From: an uncultured Clostridium sp.
GTDB lineage: Bacteria > Bacillota > Clostridia > TANB77 > CAG-508
DNA length: 24,388 nucleotides
NCBI GenBank assembly: GCA_900552655.1
Contig: USAE01000021.1
Coordinates: 1 to 24,388 of the forward strand
Reading direction: 5' to 3'
Positions 7,295-15,018 of the stretch are shown here, in pieces. Position numbers and translations under genes: made by a program. Position 1 is the first letter of the stretch; each line of letters opens with the position of its first letter. Below the pieces are notes generated by a model, which was given only the letters and a program-made list of their open reading frames with translations, had not been told where the DNA came from and did no database searches.

Positions 7295-7699
7295 TTATTT
7301 TGGTCTAACTGTCATAGCAGTAATAAATCCTTTATATTGTCCATCTGTTTGTTGGTATTCGTCAATTGTTACAATATATTGTTTTGTCGCTTCGAATCCA
7401 TTTTTTATGTTTGCTAAATCTGCATTAGCTGATTTTGTATTAACTGTAATATCACCTAAATCTGGCATTCTTTGGTTGTTATTTCTTACTGCATCTATTA
7501 ATGCTTTTGCTTGTGTACCATTTATTGTTCCTTCATAATTTTGGAATGTAGAGTTATGTGCTTCTACTGCTTGGCTATCTAAATCATCCATATTTGTAGC
7601 ACTTTTAGCTTTATTAAAAATAAAAACTCCTAAACCTATAATTAAAATTGCAAGTAATATTGCTCCTGCTATGATTAATGCTTTTGATGCATTCTCCAT
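7295..7699 (-). CDS. M-E-N-A pilin-like protein (134 aa), candidate major pilin
   Basis: This is the shortest and simplest of the paralogs. M-E-N-A-S-K-A-L-I-I-A-G is followed by an uninterrupted hydrophobic helix (about residues 7-30), then a roughly 100-residue domain. The domain carries the shared core F-x-x-Y-E-G...G-T...L-I-x-A-V-x-N-N-N (about 52-77) and a closing beta-like segment Y-K-G-F-I-T-A-M-T-V-R-P. Its first 21 coding bases are identical to those of the 146-aa gene at 8260-8700, showing recent duplication or strong constraint. The ribosome binding site is AAAGGAGGAA. Small size, a minimal domain and a central locus position make it a candidate for the major subunit; this is inference. 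Confidence 0.8.
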   Translation of the reverse strand: MENASKALIIAGAILLAILIIGLGVFIFNKAKSATNMDDLDSQAVEAHNSTFQNYEGTINGTQAKALIDAVRNNNQRMPDLGDITVNTKSANADLANIKNGFEATKQYIVTIDEYQQTDGQYKGFITAMTVRPK

Positions 7700-7755
7700 A
7701 ATAAATTCCTCCTTTGTTATTTATAATATATTTTAAAAAAACCTTATTAACTAAA

Positions 7756-8187
7756 TTAAGCTATTTGTTCTATATATAAGTAACTTATCCTTTTGTTACT
7801 TTTATGATATTCAACTTTTGTACATTTAAATTTTACATTACTATAGTTTTTTACTAAATTAGAAATATCTCCTGCATTTAGCTTTTCCATACTATAAGTT
7901 TTTTCTGTGTCTGTCATGTATATATCTACTCTTACAGAATATAAATCATCTTGAATATATTTTCCACTAGAATCTTTTGGTATCTTATTTTTTTCATTAT
8001 TATCTATTGCTAGGTTTATAATTGTTGCAAGTTTTGTTCCATAAAATTCTTGGCCTATATATTCTGCAAATTCGTTATTAAACTTTTTGACCTGATTAAC
8101 ATCTTTTTTGTGCATTGAAAATGCATACGTAATTGATATTACTATACAAATCGTGATAACACTTATAATTATTACTGTATTTTTCAT
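7756..8187 (-). CDS. pilin-like protein with divergent N-terminus (143 aa)
   Basis: ATG 8187 is chosen: GAAAGG lies 6 bases upstream, while the TTG at 8193 would touch the ribosome binding site. The N-terminus is M-K-N-T-V, with a hydrophobic helix at about 4-22 and no M-E-N-A motif. The exposed part still follows the paralog pattern: F-N-N-E-F-A-E-Y-I-G, then Y-G-T-x-L-x-T-I-I-N-L-A-I-D-N-N, a V-R-V-D-I strand and a final I-S-Y-L-Y-I-E-Q segment. It is therefore a homolog whose anchor has been replaced or has drifted, perhaps a minor subunit or chaperone. It is preceded by a larger gap (72 bases) containing a good promoter. Confidence 0.75.
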   Translation of the reverse strand: MKNTVIIISVITICIVISITYAFSMHKKDVNQVKKFNNEFAEYIGQEFYGTKLATIINLAIDNNEKNKIPKDSSGKYIQDDLYSVRVDIYMTDTEKTYSMEKLNAGDISNLVKNYSNVKFKCTKVEYHKSNKRISYLYIEQIA

Positions 8188-8206
8188 ATGCAACCTTTCT
8201 TTTTAC

Positions 8207-8235
8207 ATTATAACATTATTCGGCAAGTTTTGTAA
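8207..8235 (-). promoter_or_regulatory. internal extended -10 promoter in the pilin cluster
   Basis: On the minus strand, TTACAA (8235-8230), a 17-base spacer, and TATAAT (8212-8207) preceded by TGT (extended -10). It lies 19 bases before the start codon at 8187 and would give a 5' leader of roughly 12-15 bases, ending in the GAAAGG ribosome binding site. Confidence 0.6.
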
Positions 8236-8259
8236 ATATTTTTTACCTTAAATAAATTG

Positions 8260-8700
8260 TTAATTTATAGGAATAAATGTTACTTTATTAATTAAACCTT
8301 CTGCATCTTCAAATACATTACATCCAAATTTTGTACCACTTTCTGCGTATGTTTGCAATAAATTTGTAATAGTAGTAGTATCTGCATTTTGCAAATTAGA
8401 ATTTATTCCATTAATTCCTACAGATATATATCCTCTATCTCCACTCTGAAGATCTAATGATTTATTGTTATCTTTTGCCTTATTTACAACTGTAATTACA
8501 TCATATATTGTATTATCTTTAGCTCCTTCATATTTTGTATATTCATTATTTGCTTCTGTTTGTTGCCTTCTATTTATTTTGTCATACATATCATCTGCAT
8601 ATTTTCCATAACTTGTAAATAAATATACAAATAGTGAGGCAACCATTATTGCTATTAACATTCCACCAGCCATTATAAGTGCTTTTGATGCATTCTCCAT
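8260..8700 (-). CDS. M-E-N-A pilin-like protein (146 aa)
   Basis: M-E-N-A-S-K-A-L-I-M-A-G-G is followed by a single hydrophobic helix to about residue 29, then Y-G-K-Y-A-D and an exposed domain of about 115 residues. Shared core: N-N-E-Y-T-K-Y-E-G (about 51-59), D-V-I-T-V-V-N-K-A-K-D-N-N (about 67-79), a Y-I-S-V-G-I strand, and a C-terminal L-I-N-K-V-T-F-I-P-I strand. One cysteine (near residue 125) makes an internal disulfide impossible. AAAGGAGGG lies upstream. Pilin or pseudopilin of the Tad-like machine by topology and context. Confidence 0.8.
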   Translation of the reverse strand: MENASKALIMAGGMLIAIMVASLFVYLFTSYGKYADDMYDKINRRQQTEANNEYTKYEGAKDNTIYDVITVVNKAKDNNKSLDLQSGDRGYISVGINGINSNLQNADTTTITNLLQTYAESGTKFGCNVFEDAEGLINKVTFIPIN

Positions 8701-8728
8701 AAATTAGTTGCCCTCCTTTTTATAAAAC

Positions 8729-9373
8729 TTATCTGGTTTCAATAAATGACATCATCTTTACCCTACCAGTATCATAAAATGTAGTTTCTTTATGTTTAAA
8801 TTTCATTCTTTTAAATTGTACATATTTGTAATATTCTTTTGCTGCCTCTTGTAATTCTCTTCTATTTACACTAGAACTAATATTTAATTCTTGGCATAAA
8901 TCATCAAAACTTTGCTCGCTATTATTGCTTGACTTAGCTAAAAACTCCCATTGGGAATCTGAAACTTTGCCACTATATTTCTCCACAGTTTTTCTCATAA
9001 CATCATCAATAGTTCTTTTTACTGTAGATAAGCTATAAGTTCCTGTTCTATTAAATAAATTATCGGTTGAACCAGATAATAGTTTTATTTCTACTTTTAA
9101 ATCCATTGTTCCATAAGCATTATACCTTACATCATCACTAATATTATAATCACTCATTTTATTTACAAGTCCTAATAATTCACTACCATATAAAACCTTT
9201 TCATATGATAAATAACTTTTATTAAACTCTTCTATTTTTACAGTATCCACATCTTCTTGTTGCATTTTTTGGCTTTCACCCCACTGAGTAAAAACATAAT
9301 ATACTAATACTGCAAGCATAACTGCAATTAAAACTCCTCCAGCAATGGTTAATGCTTTTGCTGCGTTCTCCAT
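8729..9373 (-). CDS. M-E-N-A pilin-like protein (214 aa)
   Basis: This is the first pilin-like gene after the machinery genes and the largest M-E-N-A member. M-E-N-A-A-K-A-L-T-I-A-G-G-V is followed by a helix to about residue 28. The shared core appears as F-N-K-S-Y-L-S-Y-E near 50-58, then L-Y-G-S-E-L-L-G-L-V-N-K-M-S-D-Y-N, and a M-D-L-K-V-E-I-K-L strand near 92. A roughly 100-residue extension with charged helices follows and ends in a basic, beta-rich segment. Extra size suggests a minor or tip pseudopilin. It lies 17 bases after the TadB-TadC fusion gene, behind AAAGGAGAA. Confidence 0.8.
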   Translation of the reverse strand: MENAAKALTIAGGVLIAVMLAVLVYYVFTQWGESQKMQQEDVDTVKIEEFNKSYLSYEKVLYGSELLGLVNKMSDYNISDDVRYNAYGTMDLKVEIKLLSGSTDNLFNRTGTYSLSTVKRTIDDVMRKTVEKYSGKVSDSQWEFLAKSSNNSEQSFDDLCQELNISSSVNRRELQEAAKEYYKYVQFKRMKFKHKETTFYDTGRVKMMSFIETR

Positions 9374-9390
9374 ACTCTTTCTCCTTTACT

Positions 9391-11463
9391 TTACATTGAT
9401 GACATTGTAGAGAATGAACTTGACATACTTGTTAGTCCTATGAATACTAATGGTGCTATTAAATATCCAACAAACATACATACCATAGGAGCAAAACCTA
9501 TACCTTTTCCAATTAGTCCTTTATTAGATATTAGCCTATCATTAGATTCTTTTCTCTTCGCTTGATAGTAATCTCTTTCTGTGTCTAATTCATCAAATGC
9601 TTCCACAATAGGTATTTTTTCTACAGCTGCTTGAAGGCTTTCTACTATTCTTATCATATCTTGGTAAGATATGTCTTCTTTTAGTTGCTCTAATGCCTCC
9701 CATGCTCCCGCTTCGTAGTTATTAACACATTTACTAATCGGCTCTTTAAATATATTTGCATACCTTTCTAGCCACTCTAGTATCATTTCAACATTTACTC
9801 TTTCAATTCTCATAAGCATTAATATAATAGTTTGGAACTGCATTACTTCGTTTTCCATTTCCATTTGACGCATTTTCTTTTGGAATATTAAAAGTAAAAT
9901 TGGAAATGCATATCCTATTAGTCCAAATACCAATCCTATTAAAATTTCAAACCATTTTAAATATTCCCCATTTATGGTTTGTAATTTTCCATATATTCTT
10001 TCTGCATCTGTTGCTAATGTTTCATCTGTAGCCCCTTCATAGTATTTTGACCTTTTCATTGCTTTTAATATATCGTTTTGAGTCGTTTTTAAATTACCTC
10101 TAAATTTATCCAAAAACACATTATCTACTTTAGTTCTTTCTATTGCTCTTTGCTCATCTGCTTCTCCCATATCTCCCATTAAGTCATAGTTCGATGTCGG
10201 CTCTGTATAAATATAATCCACTTGCAGCTTATGCAAATATACCATTATTATAATAGAAGCAATAAATACAACTATAAATAGTACTATTCTATTTACATAT
10301 ACCCAAGACAATTTTAAAGGCGATGCTGCATCTTTTAATAGTTCTTTTTGTTTTCTATAATCTTTTGTACCTTCTTTAGGCATAAATAAATCTACAAACT
10401 TCTTAATTGGTTTTTTTCTATATAATTTTTCTTGCCATGGGTTTTCTGTATTTTGTGTTTTAGTATTAACTGATCCATTATCTTTTAATTTTCTAGTTAA
10501 AGTATAACATATAAATGTTAAAACAATTACTAATATTTGGACAATCATACCTTGTTTTCCCATATAAAAACTTTTAGTAAACGAGAATTGGTCTACTGAC
10601 CAGTTTTTTATTGTTTCCAAAAATAGCATTGGTACAATAGAAATTACAGATAAACTTTGGAAAACATAATCTAATTTATCCCTTTTTAAAATCTCTAATT
10701 GCATTTCTTGTGTTATGTTGTTTAAGTTCTTTAAATATAAAGACGCTCCATTTTGCTTTCTATCTCCATACTCTTTTGTTAGATAAGAAATACCTGCAAA
10801 TTCCTTTAAATAACTATTTGGAGCTATATCGTAGTATTTTTCTAATTCCATTTCTGGATCATCTGAAATTAAGATTTCATAAATTTTTTCTGCTTGTCTA
10901 GAAACCTCTAGTTCATTATCTTGTGCTGTTTGATAAATAGCTTCCTCTACCATATTAAATTCGTGGTAAGCATGTCTTATTTCTCCAAAGAAACTAATTT
11001 GTTGTTTTAATAGATTGTTATCTATTTTATCAACCATTCCATCTATCATACTATCCATTATAAAAATTTCGAATATTATTAAAATTCCTAATAACATAAA
11101 GTTAGTATATGTAAGTGCTATAATAAGAATAGTAAGAGGTATAACAATTACTAAGCCTTTTGTTAATATTTGTGAAGCCTGTTTTCTTGTTAAATATTCA
11201 TCATCTATGTTTAATATTTCCAATCTTCTACGTAATTTTAATAAGTAACGCTTAACAAGTGGAATTTTTCTATATGTTAAATATAATTTTTGATATATAA
11301 TATCTGCTGAAAATGCTGATTTTTCTGTTCCTCTCCTTAATTGTTGTAATTGTTTATATTGTGAACTTTGCATTTTTTTCCTAATTTGCAAATAAGCAAT
11401 TACAATTACTAGAAAAACAACACATACCCCTATAAGCAAATATAATAATAATTGATCTGACAT
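9391..11463 (-). CDS. TadB-TadC-like fused inner-membrane platform protein
   Basis: The 690-aa protein looks like two type II secretion F (GspF/TadB/TadC-like) units in one chain. Hydrophobic segments are at about 5-25, 102-136, 267-285, 305-323, 389-410, 504-528 and 652-680. The first cytoplasmic F-like helical domain (about 150-265) contains I-R-H-A-Y-H-E-F-N-M-V-E-E-A-I, and the second (about 530-650) has M-Q-F-Q-T-I-I-L-M-L-M-R and A-F-D-E-L-D-T-E-R-D-Y-Y. Known: TadB and TadC are normally separate proteins forming the membrane platform on which the ATPase acts. The gene lies between the ATPase gene and the pilins. The start M-S-D-Q fits the first helix; GAAAGGGGTG is 14 bases upstream, a rather long spacing. 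A duplicated rather than fused origin is equally possible. Confidence 0.85.
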   Translation of the reverse strand: MSDQLLLYLLIGVCVVFLVIVIAYLQIRKKMQSSQYKQLQQLRRGTEKSAFSADIIYQKLYLTYRKIPLVKRYLLKLRRRLEILNIDDEYLTRKQASQILTKGLVIVIPLTILIIALTYTNFMLLGILIIFEIFIMDSMIDGMVDKIDNNLLKQQISFFGEIRHAYHEFNMVEEAIYQTAQDNELEVSRQAEKIYEILISDDPEMELEKYYDIAPNSYLKEFAGISYLTKEYGDRKQNGASLYLKNLNNITQEMQLEILKRDKLDYVFQSLSVISIVPMLFLETIKNWSVDQFSFTKSFYMGKQGMIVQILVIVLTFICYTLTRKLKDNGSVNTKTQNTENPWQEKLYRKKPIKKFVDLFMPKEGTKDYRKQKELLKDAASPLKLSWVYVNRIVLFIVVFIASIIIMVYLHKLQVDYIYTEPTSNYDLMGDMGEADEQRAIERTKVDNVFLDKFRGNLKTTQNDILKAMKRSKYYEGATDETLATDAERIYGKLQTINGEYLKWFEILIGLVFGLIGYAFPILLLIFQKKMRQMEMENEVMQFQTIILMLMRIERVNVEMILEWLERYANIFKEPISKCVNNYEAGAWEALEQLKEDISYQDMIRIVESLQAAVEKIPIVEAFDELDTERDYYQAKRKESNDRLISNKGLIGKGIGFAPMVCMFVGYLIAPLVFIGLTSMSSSFSTMSSM

Positions 11464-11488
11464 TTAAGGCTTGTACACCCCTTTCTTA

Positions 11489-13441
11489 TTATTCTTTTGT
11501 CTTTCTTGGTCTTCCTGCTCTTTTAACAGTTTTAGATTCATCTGCAACATTTGCAGTTACTTTTGAAGTTCCCCAATGGCTCTCTATAAATCTATCAAAA
11601 TCTGCTAAATCTTTATCATCCATGTTTAATCTCATTTCTTGTAAGTTGTGATCTGTAATTTTGTTTGTAATAACATATTCTCCATCATGATATTCCATAA
11701 TGTTTCTATATGTATATAATTGTTTGTTTGTAATTTTTGTAAAATAATGTGTTGCATTGTCGAAGAATTTTTCAAATTTTCCTTCTAAAGTTTTTTCATT
11801 CCTAAAGTCAAATGTATATTCATTCTTTTCTTCTACTGGTATACATTCTGTAACTCTTTCTATATATCTTCTACCTCTAAAGTCTTTTACTAAGTGAATG
11901 TCAAAGTTTAATACTTGTACAACTTGTTCTTCTGCTGTTTTTTCGTTTGTAAATACACCTGTTCTAAGCATAGAGTTTCTTAATGCTGTAACTAAGTCTG
12001 GGAATGTTTTAGCATGGTGTGTAAATAATGTAAACTTAGAAGCAACCTGAGCTGCTTGAATCATCCAAGAAGCAACGGGGTCTGTTGCAACCTCACCGAT
12101 GATGTTAACAGAACCATCTGTCTTTTTCTGAACGTCTAGACCTTCTTGTCCAGAAATTGTTTCCGTTTCTCTAAATGTTAAAATATTTCTTGTTGGGTAA
12201 ATTTTTCTTAAGTGAAGCTCGAATGCTGTTTCTTGAACCCTTATGTTCATTGTTTCGTAAATATTTTCTATCATACCCATAAGCATTGTTGTTTTACCAC
12301 AACCTTGCTCTCCAGTAAGTGATATAATACGAGCTCCTTTTACTAAATATTTTAATAATGATATTGCATCTTCTTTTCCAGGTATTGTTATTAATTGTTC
12401 TAGTGTGGCACGCTTTACGTCGAATTTTCTTACAAAGAATGCCCATGTTTCAGAAAAACTTGGTCTTACAACAACAACACGAGAACCATCTTTCATTTCA
12501 TTAATTTTATAACCATTTGTATCTGATAATTGTCCTGGGTTATTATATTTATAAATATTTTGACAAACTCTTTTTAGTTCTGCTTCTGAACCAAAAGATA
12601 AAAATGCTAAACGTATAGATTTACCTTGGAAGAATATCCAAATACTATCACAAGCACGTGGCACTTTGTGTTCCATAACTTCATTTAAGTAATCACCATC
12701 TGTTTGTGCAACCTGGCTTAAAAAGCTTTCTGGAAGTCCAGATACACCACCAGATACACCATCTATGTTCATATCTCTTACTTCATCTATAGAACTATAT
12801 CCTTTATAATGTTGATATATTCTTTGTACCACTACATTTAATTTATCTGAAAAAGTAAGTACTAATCCTTCTTTTTCGTATATATCATTAATTTCTTCTT
12901 CTGTTATTACATAACAAGGCTTAGCATCTCCTGCAACATATTTTAAAGTAGCTAAGTTATATTTTTTTATTAATTCTGTTAATGCTTCATATCCAAATTC
13001 TTTTTTGTACATATATATAATAATGTCAAATTTATCTTGTGGTGTAAGTAATGAAGGTATATCAAAAGGAATTGATTTTGATATATTTGTTTCGTCTACT
13101 CCATACTCTTTTGAAAGTATGTCGTAAATTAATTCTTTTACATATTTCTTATCATTAACATCTCCATATGTACAACCTTTTAAGGCTTTTTTTAGTTCGT
13201 ATTTCTTATTTTTTCTTCTTTTTAATTCTTCTTCTGTTAGTCCCAAATCATATAAATTTATTTTTGTAATTTCATCAAGTCTTTTCTTTATATATTCTGT
13301 CATCTTTTTTAATGTATATGTTTGGTCATCAACATCTACCATTTTTTCTTGTTCTGCATTCTTTTTCTTTTGAATACTTCTATAAACAAAATATACAAAT
13401 ATTAATGCAACAACTAATATTAATACAATATTAAGAACCAT
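11489..13441 (-). CDS. tadA: CpaF/TadA-type secretion ATPase with N-terminal membrane anchor
   Basis: The 650-aa protein has residues 3-20 as a clear membrane helix followed by a basic stretch, unlike the soluble CpaF/TadA ATPases known. A helical N-terminal domain follows, then the secretion ATPase core: strand V-V-V-V-R-P-S-F-S-E-T-W (about 322-333), Walker A GEQGCGKTT (377-385), Walker B-like V-N-I-I-G-E-V (445-451), and a His-box F-T-H-H-A-K-T-F (473-480) where TadA proteins have T-I-H-A-N. The basic tail ends R-A-G-R-P-R-K-T-K-E. The ATPase should power assembly of the small pilin-like proteins encoded downstream. The start has AAGGAAGGAG 8 bases upstream. Family assignment is firm; subfamily divergence is high. 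Confidence 0.9.
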   Translation of the reverse strand: MVLNIVLILVVALIFVYFVYRSIQKKKNAEQEKMVDVDDQTYTLKKMTEYIKKRLDEITKINLYDLGLTEEELKRRKNKKYELKKALKGCTYGDVNDKKYVKELIYDILSKEYGVDETNISKSIPFDIPSLLTPQDKFDIIIYMYKKEFGYEALTELIKKYNLATLKYVAGDAKPCYVITEEEINDIYEKEGLVLTFSDKLNVVVQRIYQHYKGYSSIDEVRDMNIDGVSGGVSGLPESFLSQVAQTDGDYLNEVMEHKVPRACDSIWIFFQGKSIRLAFLSFGSEAELKRVCQNIYKYNNPGQLSDTNGYKINEMKDGSRVVVVRPSFSETWAFFVRKFDVKRATLEQLITIPGKEDAISLLKYLVKGARIISLTGEQGCGKTTMLMGMIENIYETMNIRVQETAFELHLRKIYPTRNILTFRETETISGQEGLDVQKKTDGSVNIIGEVATDPVASWMIQAAQVASKFTLFTHHAKTFPDLVTALRNSMLRTGVFTNEKTAEEQVVQVLNFDIHLVKDFRGRRYIERVTECIPVEEKNEYTFDFRNEKTLEGKFEKFFDNATHYFTKITNKQLYTYRNIMEYHDGEYVITNKITDHNLQEMRLNMDDKDLADFDRFIESHWGTSKVTANVADESKTVKRAGRPRKTKE

Positions 13442-13462
13442 CTTCGAAACTCCTTCCTTAGC

Positions 13463-14296
13463 TTATCTCATCATTTGCATTTCATCTATCTTATACAAAA
13501 TTCCCTTTATTAGCTCTTTTATATTATTTAAGAAATTCGCATTTCTATCTTTTTCTGACATCGTTTGCATCTTTAAGAAATAATCAACAACTAATCCTTC
13601 ATCACATGCATCAGAAAATAATGTATTATATACTATTGGAAATAATGAATCTTTTGTTTTTATCGTTCTTAAAATATTTTTTTGCGTATATTTAGAAAAT
13701 TTATCATATCTTCCAATATATCCAACAATATTATAATTTTTAGCTGTATATCCTTCTTTTCTAGATTTTGAATATACTTCTATAGAATGTCTTTTTTGTG
13801 TCATTCCATAAACAATTACATCTGAAATTGTTAAAATATCTTGTGCTAATTCATTAATTCCTTTTTTTAGGTCTACTAGTACAATGTCGTAAACCATGTT
13901 AGCTTTTTTTATTAAAGATACATAAAAAGCATCTATTGTTGGTGTTTCAACTCCATCATATCCAGACAATACTTCTAACCTGTCTTTAAAAATTATTCCT
14001 GTATAGTCTTTTATTGATTCTGGTGATAATTTATTACTACCTTCAATTTTCATAAGTCCAGTAACACCAGTTTCTATTCCTACTGTTTTTTTATTCAAAT
14101 TTAGAAAAGATAATAAATTACTTTTTTGTGCTTGTGGTTTTATATATGCTGCATCTATCTCTTTATTATTTTCGTATGTTGAAATTAGTAATACTTTTTT
14201 ATTATGTTGTATTGCCATTTGTGTTGCAACAGCAATAGCTGTTGATGTTTGTCCTGTTTCTTTGTCATCTTCTGTCCAAAAAGATACTATAGCCAT
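13463..14296 (-). CDS. MinD/CpaE-like protein with altered P-loop (second of two)
   Basis: The 277-aa protein has a MinD/ParA-like layout: N-terminal strand M-A-I-V-S-F-W followed by a P-loop region D-K-E-T-G-Q-T-S-T (residues 11-19). It aligns with the deviant Walker A KGGxGKTT, keeping the first lysine but with Gln in place of the second. A helix and strand K-K-V-L-L-I-S-T follow, and V-Y-D-I-V-L-V-D-L-K near residue 136 corresponds to the Walker B-like strand. Known: TadZ/CpaE proteins of Tad pili are MinD-like and place the machine at the pole, and several have atypical ATP sites. Here the role is inferred from position between the TadZ-like gene and the ATPase gene. Nucleotide hydrolysis is doubtful. 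Confidence 0.75.
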   Translation of the reverse strand: MAIVSFWTEDDKETGQTSTAIAVATQMAIQHNKKVLLISTYENNKEIDAAYIKPQAQKSNLLSFLNLNKKTVGIETGVTGLMKIEGSNKLSPESIKDYTGIIFKDRLEVLSGYDGVETPTIDAFYVSLIKKANMVYDIVLVDLKKGINELAQDILTISDVIVYGMTQKRHSIEVYSKSRKEGYTAKNYNIVGYIGRYDKFSKYTQKNILRTIKTKDSLFPIVYNTLFSDACDEGLVVDYFLKMQTMSEKDRNANFLNNIKELIKGILYKIDEMQMMR

Positions 14297-14313
14297 TTTT
14301 CTCTCCTTTAAGG

Positions 14314-14997
14314 TTAAATTTCTTTTATAATTTTTCTTATATTTGGTCCTTGAAATGCTTGATCTATTTTAGCAATTATAAATTCCATTCCATCTTTGTA
14401 CATACTCGTTAAATTCTCGAATCTAACTTTTGCTACTTTTTGGTTGTTAATTATTGCTGTCTTATCTCCCATTTCTAAAGGAAAATATATTCTGTCATCT
14501 TCCCACATAACTTTTGCACCTAATGATAAATAGTTTAAATATTCATCATCTTCTTTAGAAACTTCTTTAGAAAAAAGTACTTTTGTCATTTTTATTGGAG
14601 TTTGAAATTGTCCTAATATTTCTACTCCTCTTCTTATATCATAAGTATCAAAAGAAGTTACAAAAAAGTTTTGCACTGACCTATCTATTCTAAAATTCAT
14701 TGCACTTTCAGCACTATCTATGTCTAATAATAAATAGTCATATTCTAGTGTTTCTATGCTTCTATTAGTATAATTTGCTATTGCTTCTACATTTTTAAAT
14801 CCAACTGCTATGTCTATTTCTTCAAATTCTGTTATATAAGACAAAGTAGGATTTAATGCAGGTACAACATATTTTGCTTTTTGTGTAATTGTTGTATCTG
14901 CAATTAATACTCTTTTGCCTAATACAGTTAGGATTTTAGCAATATAAATTATCAAATCCGTTTTATCAAAAGCTCCTACAAATCCTACTTGTTTCAT
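14314..14997 (-). CDS. TadZ/MinD-like protein with degenerate P-loop (first of two)
   Basis: The 227-aa protein begins M-K-Q-V-G-F-V-G-A-F-D-K-T-D-L-I, the position and spacing of a MinD P-loop, but only one Gly and one Lys-Thr remain, without the GKT/GKS motif. The next strand G-K-R-V-L-I-A-D-T-T and the strand Y-D-Y-L-L-L-D-I-D-S-A (about 86-96) fit the ParA/MinD fold. It is shorter than usual TadZ/CpaE and lacks the N-terminal receiver-like domain. It is translated from an AGGAGG site 21 bases after the CpaB-like gene. A localisation or scaffold role, possibly as a heterodimer with the neighbouring 277-aa protein, is inferred. Confidence 0.7.
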   Translation of the reverse strand: MKQVGFVGAFDKTDLIIYIAKILTVLGKRVLIADTTITQKAKYVVPALNPTLSYITEFEEIDIAVGFKNVEAIANYTNRSIETLEYDYLLLDIDSAESAMNFRIDRSVQNFFVTSFDTYDIRRGVEILGQFQTPIKMTKVLFSKEVSKEDDEYLNYLSLGAKVMWEDDRIYFPLEMGDKTAIINNQKVAKVRFENLTSMYKDGMEFIIAKIDQAFQGPNIRKIIKEI

Positions 14998-15018
14998 ATT
15001 TCCTCCTACATATAGCTA

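Noticed and set aside
6680..8700. Repeated pilin gene starts as a DNA-level recombination or phase-variation array
   Set aside because: Identity is limited to about 21 bases at the 5' end and the rest has diverged; no silent cassettes or inverted repeats around them were seen.
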